Positions 35,354-43,796 of a stretch of 60,236 bases of DNA are shown here, piece by piece. The DNA is from Mycobacterium sp. E787 (GTDB lineage: Bacteria; Actinomycetota; Actinomycetes; Mycobacteriales; Mycobacteriaceae), in contig NZ_LZKL01000094.1 of NCBI RefSeq assembly GCF_001668725.1, positions 1 to 60,236 on the forward strand, in the 5' to 3' direction. The stretch's first letter is position 1. The number at the start of each line of letters is the position of its first letter. The position numbers and the translations under genes were made by a program. The notes under the pieces were generated by a model. The model saw nothing but the letters and a program-made list of their open reading frames with translations. It was not told the DNA's origin and did not search any database.

Positions 35354-35378
35354 ATACCCGTTGAACGCGAGGTTAACA
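35354..35378 (-). promoter_or_regulatory. SigF-like promoter upstream of the Rv0426c-like gene and ctpH
   Basis: On the minus strand TGTT (35378-35375) is followed after 15 bases by GGGTAT (35359-35354), close to the mycobacterial SigF pattern GTTT-N15-17-GGGTAT. It lies 53 bases upstream of the ATG at 35301. A single site judged by eye; unproven. Confidence 0.4.
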
Positions 35379-35447
35379 GCAACAACGAAATTGTTCTCTA
35401 GGGCGAAAGCCTGCCACGTTACAAACGCGCGTACAACGAGCAACTTC

Positions 35448-36257
35448 TCAGAGCGGGCTCACATCGATCAGGACGGGTGCGTGATCGCTTGGCGCCTTGC
35501 CCTTGCGTTCGTCCCGGACGATCTGCGCGCCGGTGACGCGGCCGGCCAGCGCCGGCGAGGCGAGGATGAAGTCGATGCGCATGCCCTGTGCCTTCGGGAA
35601 CCTCAGCTGGGTGTAATCCCAGTAGGTGTAGACGCCGGGGCCGGGCGTGAAAGGCCTTACCACGTCGGTGAATTGCGCGTCGACGATCGCGTTGAAGGCG
35701 TTCCGCTCCGGCGCGGAGACGTGGGTCGCGCCGGCATAGAACTCGGTGCTCCACACGTCTTCATCCGTCGGGGCGATGTTCCAGTCGCCGACGAGTGCGA
35801 TCGGCGCGCCGGGATCGTCGCGCAGCCAGCCGGAAGCCGTATCCCGCAGCGCCGCAAGCCAATTCAGCTTGTAGGTGTAGTGCGGATCACCCACGGCGCG
35901 CCCGTTGGGCACATACAGGCTCCACACCCGGATGCCGTCGCAGGTGGCCCCCAGCGCGCGCGCCTCCGCGGTGGCGGCCACTTCCGGTTTCGCGCTCCAG
36001 GTGGGCTGGCCCTCGAACCCGACCTGCACGTCGTCGAGGCCGACGCGGGAGGCGATGGCCACGCCGTTCCACTGATTGAACCCGACGTGTGCCACCTCAT
36101 AGCCGAGCTCGAAGAACGGCAGGGTGGGGAATTGGCCGTCGGCGCATTTGGTCTCCTGCATGGCCAGCACGTCGACGTCGGCGCGGGCCAGCCAGTCCAG
36201 GACGCGGTCCAGCCGGGTGCGGATCGAGTTCACGTTCCAGGTGGCCAGGCGAAGCAT
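35448..36257 (-). CDS. xthA: Exodeoxyribonuclease III / AP endonuclease XthA
   Basis: Base-excision-repair nuclease of 269 residues. Endonuclease/exonuclease/phosphatase motifs: LATWNVNSIRTRL, AMQETKC (metal Glu), WSLYVPNGR, VGDWNIAPTDEDVW, the GMRIDFIL region and PSDHAPVLIDV (catalytic Asp-His). The ATG at 36257 begins MLRLATWNVN two bases after the stop of the upstream acetyltransferase gene; the M. tuberculosis annotation is about 20 residues longer at the N-terminus. Part of a def-acetyltransferase-xthA operon. Confidence 0.95.
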   Translation of the reverse strand: MLRLATWNVNSIRTRLDRVLDWLARADVDVLAMQETKCADGQFPTLPFFELGYEVAHVGFNQWNGVAIASRVGLDDVQVGFEGQPTWSAKPEVAATAEARALGATCDGIRVWSLYVPNGRAVGDPHYTYKLNWLAALRDTASGWLRDDPGAPIALVGDWNIAPTDEDVWSTEFYAGATHVSAPERNAFNAIVDAQFTDVVRPFTPGPGVYTYWDYTQLRFPKAQGMRIDFILASPALAGRVTGAQIVRDERKGKAPSDHAPVLIDVSPL

Positions 36258-36259
36258 GG

Positions 36260-37009
36260 CTAGACGGTATCGGCTCGTCGGGCCCGGATGTAGCGCCGAC
36301 GATGGTGCGGGCGGAAGCCGAGGGACTCGGCGAGGCCAATCGTGTCGGTGTCGCCGTCGGCGAGTTCCACGTAGGCGCGGGTCGCCCCGCGGCTCGCGCC
36401 CCAGGCCAACACCCCCTCGCGCAGTGGCGCCGACAGCCCCAGCCACCGGGTGCCGTCGGGCGCGTCGGTCACCGTCGCGCGCCAGGTCCCGCGGTCCGGT
36501 TGTCCCGGCGTGACGCCGGCCAGGTCGCGCACCAGGACCTGCTCCGTGAGCTCGGCCGTGACCCCGGGCGGCAGCGACAACAAGCGCTCGGGAATGGCCA
36601 GCCGCGGCGCCAGGCCGCGAAGCTCGTACCACGCGACGATCTCGGGGATCGCGGTCCACCGGGCCGAAACATCCAGCGGCACGGCCGAATTGGCGGCCGG
36701 CGCGGCCCCATGCCCGGCTCGCAGCAGCCACCCGTCGAGCCAGACCCGTTCGGCACCGGGCCGGGCCGTGGCGGCCGCGTGCTCGAGCGCCCGGATGTCG
36801 GAGGTGCGCACCGGCGCGTCGGTCAGCGCCCGCAGCGCGACGACGTCGGCGGCGGGGAACTGGACCTCCGCGCCCGTCTTCGTCCGCACGCGCACCAGCG
36901 GATCAACCGCCAGCAGGTGCCCGACGGCGTCGGTGAGCGGCGGAACCGATCCGGCCGGGCGCCGGTAGCGAACCGTGACCCGGGTTCCCAGGGCCGGCCA
37001 CGAAACCAT
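36260..37009 (-). CDS. GNAT-family acetyltransferase (Rv0428c-like)
   Basis: Protein of 249 residues. An N-terminal SH3-like part (TRVTVRYRRPAG, LVRVRTKTGAEV) precedes a GNAT fold in which WLDGWLLRAGHG and NSAVPLD recur as in mycobacterial homologues. The acetyl-CoA region is around LREGVLAWGASRGATRAYVE, with the C-terminal AESLGFRPHHRRRYI strand. The ATG at 37009 overlaps the def stop by one base (TGATG). Acceptor unknown; a link to N-terminal processing is suggested only by the operon with def. Confidence 0.85.
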   Translation of the reverse strand: MVSWPALGTRVTVRYRRPAGSVPPLTDAVGHLLAVDPLVRVRTKTGAEVQFPAADVVALRALTDAPVRTSDIRALEHAAATARPGAERVWLDGWLLRAGHGAAPAANSAVPLDVSARWTAIPEIVAWYELRGLAPRLAIPERLLSLPPGVTAELTEQVLVRDLAGVTPGQPDRGTWRATVTDAPDGTRWLGLSAPLREGVLAWGASRGATRAYVELADGDTDTIGLAESLGFRPHHRRRYIRARRADTV

Positions 37010-37602
37010 CAGTGACCGAACGGGTCCGGCCCCTCGCCCGGTAGCCACGACAATCCGGGGACGCCCCAACCGTGGGACTTCACCGCCCGTTTCGCGCTCC
37101 GCGCGTACCGGCCGATGAGGCGGTCCAGGTACAGGAACCCGTCCAGGTGCCCGGTTTCGTGCTGCAGCATCCGCGCGAACAGGCCGGTGCCCTCGATGGT
37201 GATCGGCTTGCCGTCGGCGTCGAGTCCGGTGACCCGCGCCCATTTCGCCCGGCCGGTCGGGAACGACTCGCCGGGAACGGACAGGCAGCCCTCCTCGTCG
37301 GTGCCCGGGTCGGGCATGGTCTCGGGGATGTCGGAGGTTTCCAGAACGGGATTGATGACGACGCCGCGCTGGCGGTCGGTCAGCCCGCGGTCTTCGGCGC
37401 AGTCGTAGACGAACAGCCGCAGGCCGTAGCCGATCTGGTTGGCGGCCAGGCCGACGCCGTGCGCGGCGTCCATGGTGTCGTACATGGTGGCGATCAACTC
37501 GGCCAGGTCCGGCGGCAGCGAACCGTCGGCGCCGACGGGCACCGGCGTCGTCGGGGTGTGCAGCACCGGATCCCCCACGATGCGTATCGGTACGACTGCC
37601 AT
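37009..37602 (-). CDS. def: Peptide deformylase
   Basis: Removes the formyl group from nascent protein N-termini. All three motifs are intact in 197 residues: GVGLAANQIG, EGCLSVPGE with the metal Cys, and QHETGHLDG with the two His ligands and catalytic Glu. A C-terminal extension (GWGVPGLSWLPGEGPDPFGH) is typical of mycobacteria. First gene of a minus-strand operon with the acetyltransferase and xthA; a 295-base gap without genes separates it from the divergent gene at 37898. Confidence 0.97.
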   Translation of the reverse strand: MAVVPIRIVGDPVLHTPTTPVPVGADGSLPPDLAELIATMYDTMDAAHGVGLAANQIGYGLRLFVYDCAEDRGLTDRQRGVVINPVLETSDIPETMPDPGTDEEGCLSVPGESFPTGRAKWARVTGLDADGKPITIEGTGLFARMLQHETGHLDGFLYLDRLIGRYARSAKRAVKSHGWGVPGLSWLPGEGPDPFGH

Positions 37603-37897
37603 GGTCGGAAAGCTTAGGCCCGGCGGCGATGCGCGGGCCGGGTGCCCGACCGCCGCGTGCCCGCGAGCGTAACGCCGTGGCGAATCTTCGCGTGATTTTC
37701 CACCGTGCCGTTACGTTCGCGGGCGGGGGTGGACGGCGCCGGGCAATCGCGGCCAATCGGGAGACTCGCGGGTCTGCATTACGGCTTGAGGGTTCGCGGC
37801 GTGGTTCAATATTCGCGCGAAGCATGCCCTAAAAACGCCTATGTATTAAGTCATTCGAACACTTTGAGCATCGCCGGAAGGGTCCAGGGGAAGCGAT

Positions 37898-38206
37898 ATG
37901 GACAGCGCCATGGCGCGGGCAAATCGATCGGGGGACGACGCTGACATCGCAGATGGCCTCACCCGCCGTGAACACGACATCCTGGCGTTCGAACGCCAGT
38001 GGTGGAAGTACGCCGGGGTCAAGGAAGACGCCATCAAGGAGCTGTTCTCGATGTCGGCGACGCGTTACTACCAGGTGCTCAACGCGCTGGTCGATCGGCC
38101 CGAGGCGCTGGCCGCCGACCCGATGCTGGTGAAGAGGCTGCGGCGGTTGCGTGCCAGCCGGCAGAAGGCGCGGGCGGCGCGGCGGCTCGGCTTCGAGGTG
38201 ACCTGA
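37898..38206 (+). CDS. DUF3263 small DNA-binding-like protein
   Basis: Protein of 102 residues: GLTRREHDILAFERQWWKYAG, KEDAIKELFSMSATRYYQVL (a helix-turn-helix-like section), NALVDRPEALAADPML and a basic end RLRRLRASRQKARAARRLG. Matches the DUF3263 family and the position of Rv0430. The shape suggests nucleic-acid binding (inference). The 5' gap is comparatively AT-rich and probably holds the promoter. virR follows 19 bases downstream. Confidence 0.88.
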   Translation: MDSAMARANRSGDDADIADGLTRREHDILAFERQWWKYAGVKEDAIKELFSMSATRYYQVLNALVDRPEALAADPMLVKRLRRLRASRQKARAARRLGFEVT

Positions 38207-38225
38207 CTCGCTACAGTGGGGCGCG

Positions 38226-38699
38226 ATGAAAGAGCGTGTTCCCGATTCCACGGGGCTTCCCCTGCGGGCCATGGTGATGGTGCTGTTGTTCCTCGGCGTC
38301 ATCTTCCTGCTGCTCGGCTGGCAGGCGCTGAGTTCCTCGGGCAAATCCGACGACGACTCGGCGTCGGCCGTCTCCACCGCGACCAGCAGCGTCAGCGCGC
38401 CGCCCACCACCAGCGCCGCCCCGGCGAACCAGGCCGAGGTCCGCGTGTACAACATCTCGTCCAAAGAGGGCGTCGCCGCCCACACCAAGGATCAGCTCTC
38501 GGGCGCCGGCTTCAAGGTGACCGACGTCGGCAACCTGACGATTCCCGACGTGACGGCCACCACCGTCTACTACACCGACGCCGACGATGAACACGCCACC
38601 GCGGACGCGGTCGGCAAAAACCTGGGAGCCCCCGTCCAGCCGCGCATTCCGGCGCTGAACGGGCAGCCGCCCGGCGTCATCGTGCTGGTGACGGGCTGA
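38226..38699 (+). CDS. virR: Vesiculogenesis regulator VirR (LytR_C domain)
   Basis: Membrane-anchored protein of 157 residues. A short cytoplasmic N-terminus and one membrane helix (AMVMVLLFLGVIFLLLGW) are followed by a Ser/Thr/Ala/Pro-rich linker and an extracytoplasmic LytR_C domain (EVRVYNISSKEGVA, GFKVTDVGNLTIPD, TTVYYTDADDEHAT). In M. tuberculosis the homologue limits vesicle release and shapes the immune response (established). TACAGT eight bases before the ATG could be a -10 for a near-leaderless mRNA. Confidence 0.92.
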   Translation: MKERVPDSTGLPLRAMVMVLLFLGVIFLLLGWQALSSSGKSDDDSASAVSTATSSVSAPPTTSAAPANQAEVRVYNISSKEGVAAHTKDQLSGAGFKVTDVGNLTIPDVTATTVYYTDADDEHATADAVGKNLGAPVQPRIPALNGQPPGVIVLVTG

Positions 38700-38746
38700 C
38701 GTTGGCGCTGCTCCAATTTCGGGGGCCGTCGGGCTAGGCTTCCGCT

Positions 38747-39439
38747 ATGCCTAAGCACCGCAATGCCGCTGCCGCCACCATGTCCGCAATCGCATTGGTA
38801 ACCGGGTGCTCGTCGCCCCAGCACGCGTCGACGGTCTCCGGCACCACGCCGGCGATCTGGACCGGAGCGGCCGCGCCCTCGCCCAGCTCGGGCACCGACG
38901 GCGCCGAGCAGCAGCCGGCGGGGCAGAGCCTGACCACCCAGCTCAAGACGCCGGACGGGACCCAGGTCGCGACCGCGAAGTTCGACTTCAGCAACGGCTA
39001 TGCCACCGTCACCATCGCGACGTCCGGCCCGGGGCACCTCACGCCCGGCTTCCACGGGGTGCACATCCACAAGGTGGGCAAGTGCGAGCCCAATTCGACG
39101 GCCCCGACCGGCGGCGCGCCCGGCGACTTCCTGTCGGCCGGTGGCCACTTCCAGGCCCCCGGGCATTCCGGGATGCCCGAGAGCGGCGACCTGACCTCGC
39201 TGCAGGTCCGCAAGGACGGCGTGGGCATGCTGGTGACCACGACGGACGCGTTCGCCATGGAGGACCTGACCAGCGGCGAGAAGACGGCGATCATCATTCA
39301 CGCCGGCGCCGACAACTTCGCCAACATCCCGTCGGACCGCTACAACCAGACCAACGGAACGCCGGGTCCCGACCAGACGACGATGACGACCGGTGACGCC
39401 GGCAAGCGGGTGGCGTGCGGTGTCATCGGTGCCGGCTAG
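38747..39439 (+). CDS. sodC: Cu/Zn superoxide dismutase lipoprotein SodC
   Basis: Extracytoplasmic enzyme of 230 residues that removes superoxide. Lipobox LVTGC at about residue 21, Ser/Pro-rich linker, then the SOD fold. Metal-site motifs: GFHGVHIHKVGKC (Cu His pair), SAGGHFQAPGHSGMPESGDL (bridging/Zn site) and AIIIHAGADNFA. The terminal disulfide partner is in KRVACGVIGAG. TAGGCT six bases before the ATG suggests a leaderless transcript. The 3' end overlaps the ybdK start by 11 bases. Confidence 0.96.
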   Translation: MPKHRNAAAATMSAIALVTGCSSPQHASTVSGTTPAIWTGAAAPSPSSGTDGAEQQPAGQSLTTQLKTPDGTQVATAKFDFSNGYATVTIATSGPGHLTPGFHGVHIHKVGKCEPNSTAPTGGAPGDFLSAGGHFQAPGHSGMPESGDLTSLQVRKDGVGMLVTTTDAFAMEDLTSGEKTAIIIHAGADNFANIPSDRYNQTNGTPGPDQTTMTTGDAGKRVACGVIGAG

Positions 39440-40556
39440 GGCCAGATCCCGCATCGATTTCGCCCCCTCGCCGCGGCCGACGATCGGCGTGGAGTGGGAG
39501 TTCGCGCTCGTCGACGCGCAGACCCGCGACCTGAGCAACGAGGCCACCGCCGTCATCGCCGAGATCGGTGAAAACCCGCGCGTGCACAAGGAATTGCTCC
39601 GCAACACCGTCGAGGTGGTCAGCGGCATCTGTGACTGCACCGCGCAGGCGATGGAGGACCTGGGCGAGACCCTGCGCCCGGCCCGCCGGATCGTCCGGGA
39701 CCGCGGCATGGAGCTGTTCTGTGCGGGCACCCACCCGTTCGCCCAGTGGTCCGCCCAGAAGCTGACCGACGCCCCCCGCTACGCCGAGCTCATCAAGCGC
39801 ACCCAGTGGTGGGGCCGGCAGATGCTGATCTGGGGGGTGCACGTCCACGTCGGGATATCGTCGGCGAACAAGGTGATGCCGATCATGACGTCCCTGCTGA
39901 AGTACTACCCGCACCTGCTGGCGCTGTCGGCCTCGTCGCCGTGGTGGGGCGGCCAGGACACCGGCTACGCCAGCAACCGCGCGATGATGTTTCAGCAGCT
40001 GCCCACCGCCGGGTTGCCGTTTCACTTTCAGCGATGGTCGGAGTTCGAGGGGTTCGTCTACGATCAGAAGAAGACCGGCATCATCGACCACATGGACGAA
40101 ATCCGTTGGGACATCAGGCCTTCGCCGCACCTCGGCACGCTGGAGGTGCGCGTCTGCGACGGCGTTTCCAACCTGCGCGAGCTCGGCGCGTTGGTGGCGT
40201 TGACACATTGCCTGATCGTGGACCTTGACCGCAGGCTCGACGCCGGCGAGACGCTGCCCACCATGCCGCCCTGGCACGTCCAGGAGAACAAGTGGCGTGC
40301 GGCCCGCTACGGCCTGGACGCGGTGATCATCCTGGACGCCGAAAGCAACGAGCGGCTGGTGACCGACGACCTCACCGACGTGCTGAACCGGCTGGAGCCC
40401 GTCGCCGAGTCGCTGCAGTGCGCCGACGAGCTGCGCGCGGTGGCCGACATCGCGACCCACGGCGCGTCCTACCAGCGCCAGCGCCGGGTGGCCGAGGAAC
40501 ACGACGGCGACCTGCGCGCGGTCGTCGACGCGCTGGTGGCCGAGCTGGACATCTAG
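39429..40556 (+). CDS. Carboxylate-amine ligase, YbdK / GCS2 family
   Basis: ATP-grasp-like glutamate-cysteine ligase type 2 family enzyme of 375 residues. Motifs: TIGVEWEFALVD, ENPRVHKELLRNTVE, HPFAQWSAQ, IWGVHVHVGI (metal His residues), ALSASSPWWGGQDTGYASNR and SPHLGTLEVRVCDG. It may join a carboxylate and an amine, with weak glutamate-cysteine ligase activity known for the E. coli member. GTG at 39429 matches the recalled M. tuberculosis start; the in-frame GTG at 39393 lies deeper inside sodC and is less likely. Confidence 0.92.
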   Translation: MPARARSRIDFAPSPRPTIGVEWEFALVDAQTRDLSNEATAVIAEIGENPRVHKELLRNTVEVVSGICDCTAQAMEDLGETLRPARRIVRDRGMELFCAGTHPFAQWSAQKLTDAPRYAELIKRTQWWGRQMLIWGVHVHVGISSANKVMPIMTSLLKYYPHLLALSASSPWWGGQDTGYASNRAMMFQQLPTAGLPFHFQRWSEFEGFVYDQKKTGIIDHMDEIRWDIRPSPHLGTLEVRVCDGVSNLRELGALVALTHCLIVDLDRRLDAGETLPTMPPWHVQENKWRAARYGLDAVIILDAESNERLVTDDLTDVLNRLEPVAESLQCADELRAVADIATHGASYQRQRRVAEEHDGDLRAVVDALVAELDI

Positions 40557-40565
40557 GTTGGAGTC

Positions 40566-41207
40566 ATGGCCGATTCCGCACCCGTTGAGCTGGCGATGTT
40601 CCCGCTCGAGTCGGCGCTGCTGCCCGACGAGGACCTGCCGTTGCGCATCTTCGAGCCCCGCTACGCCGCGCTGGTGCAACACTGCCTCGACGCCGACGAA
40701 CCGTTCGGTGTCGTGCTGATCGCGCGGGGCCGCGAGGTCGGCGGCGGCGACGCGCGGTGCGACGTCGGCGTGCTGTCCCGGATCGCCGAGCACGCCGAAC
40801 AGGGTGCGGGCCGATACGTGTTGCGGTGCCGGACCGGCGAGCGGATCCGGGTGCGTGAGTGGCTGCCCGACGATCCCTATCCGCGCGCGACGGTCGCCGT
40901 GTGGCCCGACGAAGCGGGGGAGCCGGTGAGCGATGCGCAGCTGCTCGCACTGGAGGAGCGCGTGGTGGCGTTGTTCGAGCGGGTCGCCGAGGCGCGCGGT
41001 GCGCGCCTGCCGGAGCGCGACGCGCTCCTGGGTGACGGAGCGGGCGACCCGGGACGGCGCCTGTTCGCGCTGGCGTCTCGCATCCCGATCGGCGCGGCCG
41101 ACCGCTACACCGTGCTGTCGGCGCCGTCGGCCGCCGAGCGTTTCGCGGCGCTCTCCGAGGCCGTGGACGCGCTTGCCGACATGGTGGAGTTCCAGCTGTC
41201 CGAGTAG
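40566..41207 (+). CDS. LON N-terminal substrate-binding-domain protein
   Basis: Stand-alone LON substrate-binding (LAN/PUA-like) protein of 213 residues without ATPase or protease domains: LAMFPLESALLPDEDLPLRI, FEPRYAALVQHCL, FGVVLIARGREVGGGD, VGVLSRIAEHAEQGAGRYVL. Position equals Rv0434. Role unknown; such proteins may act as substrate adaptors (inference). The hexamer TAGGTT six bases before the ATG fits a leaderless promoter, although it overlaps the ybdK stop. Confidence 0.88.
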   Translation: MADSAPVELAMFPLESALLPDEDLPLRIFEPRYAALVQHCLDADEPFGVVLIARGREVGGGDARCDVGVLSRIAEHAEQGAGRYVLRCRTGERIRVREWLPDDPYPRATVAVWPDEAGEPVSDAQLLALEERVVALFERVAEARGARLPERDALLGDGAGDPGRRLFALASRIPIGAADRYTVLSAPSAAERFAALSEAVDALADMVEFQLSE

Positions 41208-41218
41208 GGGGCAAGGCG

Positions 41219-42037
41219 ATGAGCGCCGACGTGACGGTCGACATCAACGAGGGCGTGGCGGTGCTGACGCTGAATCGCCCCGACCATCTCAACGCCTACA
41301 CCGCCGACATGGGCCGGCTGCTGAGCCGTGCCTACCGGCAGTGCGACGCCGACGACGACGTCCGGGCCCTTGTCGTGACCGGGGCCGGCCGCGCCTTCTG
41401 CGTGGGGGCGGATTTCTCGGGCAACATCTCGCCGTTCGACGCCCCGGCGGACGCCAGCGCGTTCTCCGCGTCGCCGATCGACCCGGCCGCCTTCGAGTTG
41501 CGCAAACCGGTGATCGCCGCGCTCAACGGCCACGCCATCGGGATCGGACTGACGATCGCCCTGCAGGCCGACATCCGCATCGTCGCCGAAGACGCCAAAT
41601 ACGGTGTGGTGCAAGTGCGCCGGGGAGTGATCCCGGACTGCATGTCGCACTGGACGCTCGCGCACCTGGCCACCCTGGGGGTGGCCGCCGAGCTGTTGCT
41701 CACCGGGCGCACCTTCACCGGGGCCGAGGCGGTGGCGCTCGGCGTCGCGAACCGGGCGCTGCCTTCCGAGCGGGTGCTCGACCATGCGCGCGAGATGGCC
41801 CGTGACATCGCGGCCCACGTGGCGCCGATGTCGGCCGCGCTGTGCAAGCGGCTGCTGTGGGACGCCGCGATCAACAACTACACCCCAAGGCAGGTCGCGT
41901 CGCTGGAAACCCGGCTGCACCACCGCGTGATGGGCACGGCCGACGCCCGCGAGGGCGTCAGCGCCTTCCTGGATCGCCGGGCGCCGCGGTTCAGCTCGCG
42001 GCTGTCGGTCGACTGGAGCGAGCTGCCGGAGCCGTGA
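41219..42037 (+). CDS. Enoyl-CoA hydratase/isomerase family protein
   Basis: Crotonase-fold protein of 272 residues: VAVLTLNRPDHLNAYTADM, GAGRAFCVGADFSG (oxyanion Gly region), KPVIAALNGHAIGIGLTIAL, ADIRIVAEDAKYGVVQVRRG and a C-terminal helical part. Catalytic acid positions differ from classic hydratases (VQVRRGVIPD instead of PEIxLG), so isomerase or other crotonase chemistry is possible. It starts 11 bases after the LON-domain gene. Not recalled at this locus in M. tuberculosis. Confidence 0.85.
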   Translation: MSADVTVDINEGVAVLTLNRPDHLNAYTADMGRLLSRAYRQCDADDDVRALVVTGAGRAFCVGADFSGNISPFDAPADASAFSASPIDPAAFELRKPVIAALNGHAIGIGLTIALQADIRIVAEDAKYGVVQVRRGVIPDCMSHWTLAHLATLGVAAELLLTGRTFTGAEAVALGVANRALPSERVLDHAREMARDIAAHVAPMSAALCKRLLWDAAINNYTPRQVASLETRLHHRVMGTADAREGVSAFLDRRAPRFSSRLSVDWSELPEP

Positions 42038-42067
42038 GTGCCAGGCGAGCCCGCCGGGGCCACGCTG

Positions 42068-42418
42068 CTAGAGCCATCTGCGGACGCTGGTCCGGTAGGC
42101 GTCGTAATCGGCGCCGAACTTCGCCGCGAGGTAGCGCTCCTCGGGGCCGATCGCGCCCCAGCGCAGCACAGCGACCCCCACCGGGACGAACAGCAGCGCC
42201 CACACCGACGGGGTGAGCAGCGCCAGTCCAGCGTCAAGCGCGATCAGCCCGAGATAGAGCGGATTGCGACTGACCCGAAAGGGCCCCGACCGCAGCACCG
42301 CGTTCGTCGACCCGCCCGGCAGGATCGCCGTGCGGTTCGCCGCCATCACCGACAGCGTCCATCCGTTCCACATCGCGAACAGCGCTGTGAGCGCGGTCCG
42401 CTCGGTCGCGCGGCTCAT
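42068..42418 (-). CDS. Isoprenylcysteine methyltransferase-family protein, probably 5' truncated
   Basis: Short membrane methyltransferase-like protein (116 residues from the ATG at 42418). The core of the ICMT/PEMT family is present: SGPFRVSRNPLYLGLIALD, two membrane segments and the C-terminal EERYLAAKFGADYDAYRTSV motif that binds S-adenosylmethionine. Relatives usually have a further ~40-50 residues with one or two helices at the N-terminus, missing here. The ATG shares the CATG tetramer with a possible MarR start on the other strand, leaving no room for a promoter. Possibly a remnant. Confidence 0.6.
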   Translation of the reverse strand: MSRATERTALTALFAMWNGWTLSVMAANRTAILPGGSTNAVLRSGPFRVSRNPLYLGLIALDAGLALLTPSVWALLFVPVGVAVLRWGAIGPEERYLAAKFGADYDAYRTSVRRWL

Positions 42419-42812
42419 GATCGATGAGCTCATCGCCGGCCTGCACGCCGCGGGGTATACCGACATGACTGCCGCGCAGCACGTCGTCTTCGAGAACCTC
42501 GATCCCGGGGGAACACGATTGACGACGCTTGCTCAGCGCGCCGACATGACGCGCCAAGCGATGACTGAGTTGGTCGACGGTTTGCGCCGCAACGGTTACC
42601 TCGAGCTGCGACCCGACCCCTCCGACGGCAGGGCCCGCCTGGTGCACCTGACGAGGAAAGGCAAGGCCGCGGTGCGCGCGGCGATCTCCGAGATCGCGGC
42701 CATCGAAGCCCGCTGGCAGGAAACCGCCACGCGTGCCGGTCTGACCGTCAACCTGCGAGAGTTCTTCGAGGACCTGGAAAGTCAGCACAGAGCACCCGAC
42801 GTCCCTCGTTGA
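42387..42812 (+). CDS. MarR-family transcriptional regulator
   Basis: Winged-helix regulator. LIAGLHAAGYTDMTAAQHVV, GTRLTTLAQRADMTRQAMTE (recognition region), RNGYLELRPDPSDGRARLVH (wing) and a C-terminal dimerisation helix. The start is uncertain: GTG at 42387 (141 residues) includes the first dimer helix VRSVARLMIDEL; ATG at 42417 (131 residues) would cut it. Either start lies over the 5' part of the divergent methyltransferase gene. No ribosome binding site is convincing. Target unknown. Confidence 0.75.
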   Translation: MSAVRSVARLMIDELIAGLHAAGYTDMTAAQHVVFENLDPGGTRLTTLAQRADMTRQAMTELVDGLRRNGYLELRPDPSDGRARLVHLTRKGKAAVRAAISEIAAIEARWQETATRAGLTVNLREFFEDLESQHRAPDVPR

Positions 42813-42858
42813 CAGTCCAAGCGCGGTGGGATTCGGTCAGAACACCGACGTACTCGAT

Positions 42859-43779
42859 TCAGGCCCTGTCACAATACTTTTCGGAGAGGGCCCACCAGTC
42901 CGCCGCGCGTTGTTCATCGCGCGCGTAGGGCGCGACCGCGTCGCTGATGCGGCAGTCTTCGAGATACAGCCCGCCCCGGCCCGCCAGCTCCGGGCTGACC
43001 GCCGCCCACACCTGGGTGGCCGCGCCCTGCTCGGGGGTGGACGGGTCGATGGCGGCGCCGCGGGCGGCGGCCATCGCGCGCAGCCGGGCGAAGTCCGCCC
43101 GGGACATGTACCGCGCCAGGGACGTGGCCACGGTGCCGGGATGGACGGCGTGGGCGCGGATTCCCAACTCGCACAACCGCCGGTCCGCCTCGATCGCGTG
43201 CAGTATGTTGGCCGTCTTGGACGCGCCGTATGCGGCGAACTTGTCGTATTCCCTGGTCTCCCAGTTGGGATCGTCGAAGTCGACGTCGCCCAGCACATGG
43301 CCGCCCGAGGACAGGGTGACGATGCGGGCCTGCCCACCAGCCCCGGCGGCGACCGCCAATTGGGGGACGAGCAGCCGGGTGAGCTCGAAGTGGCCGAAAT
43401 GGTTTGTGCCGATCTGTGTTTCGAACCCGTCGTCGGTCCGGCCGAACGGGGTGAACATGACGCCGGCGTTGTTCATCAGGACGTCGATCGCCGGCGCGAT
43501 GTCGAGGATGGCGCTCGCGGCCGCGCCCACGCCGGCCAGCGTGGTCAGGTCGAGCCGCACGGCCGAGGTCCGCGCGGCCGGCACTTCGCCGACGATCCAT
43601 CGGGCGGTCTGTGCCAGGGCGTCCCGGTCGCGCGCGGCAAGGACGACGTGTGCGCCCGCCGCGGCCAGCGCCCGTGCGGACTCCCGGCCCAGCCCGGAGG
43701 ACGCACCGGTGATCACGCAGGTCTTGCCCGAGAGGTCGATTCCGTCGACGACCTGCAGGGCGGTGCGACGTTCTGTCAT
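42859..43779 (-). CDS. Short-chain dehydrogenase/reductase
   Basis: SDR of 306 residues: GASSGLGRESARALAAAGAH (NAD(P) site), LDLTTL, NNAGVMFTPFG, TNHFGHFELTRLL, SSGGH (Ser) and YGASKTANILHAIE (Tyr-Lys). The pattern is that of the retinol-dehydrogenase-like group, as is the separate SDR at 55204-56118. It starts 17 bases downstream of the MFS transporter gene and is probably co-transcribed with it. Substrate unknown. Confidence 0.9.
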   Translation of the reverse strand: MTERRTALQVVDGIDLSGKTCVITGASSGLGRESARALAAAGAHVVLAARDRDALAQTARWIVGEVPAARTSAVRLDLTTLAGVGAAASAILDIAPAIDVLMNNAGVMFTPFGRTDDGFETQIGTNHFGHFELTRLLVPQLAVAAGAGGQARIVTLSSGGHVLGDVDFDDPNWETREYDKFAAYGASKTANILHAIEADRRLCELGIRAHAVHPGTVATSLARYMSRADFARLRAMAAARGAAIDPSTPEQGAATQVWAAVSPELAGRGGLYLEDCRISDAVAPYARDEQRAADWWALSEKYCDRA

Positions 43780-43796
43780 GGTCGATGACAGTAGCG

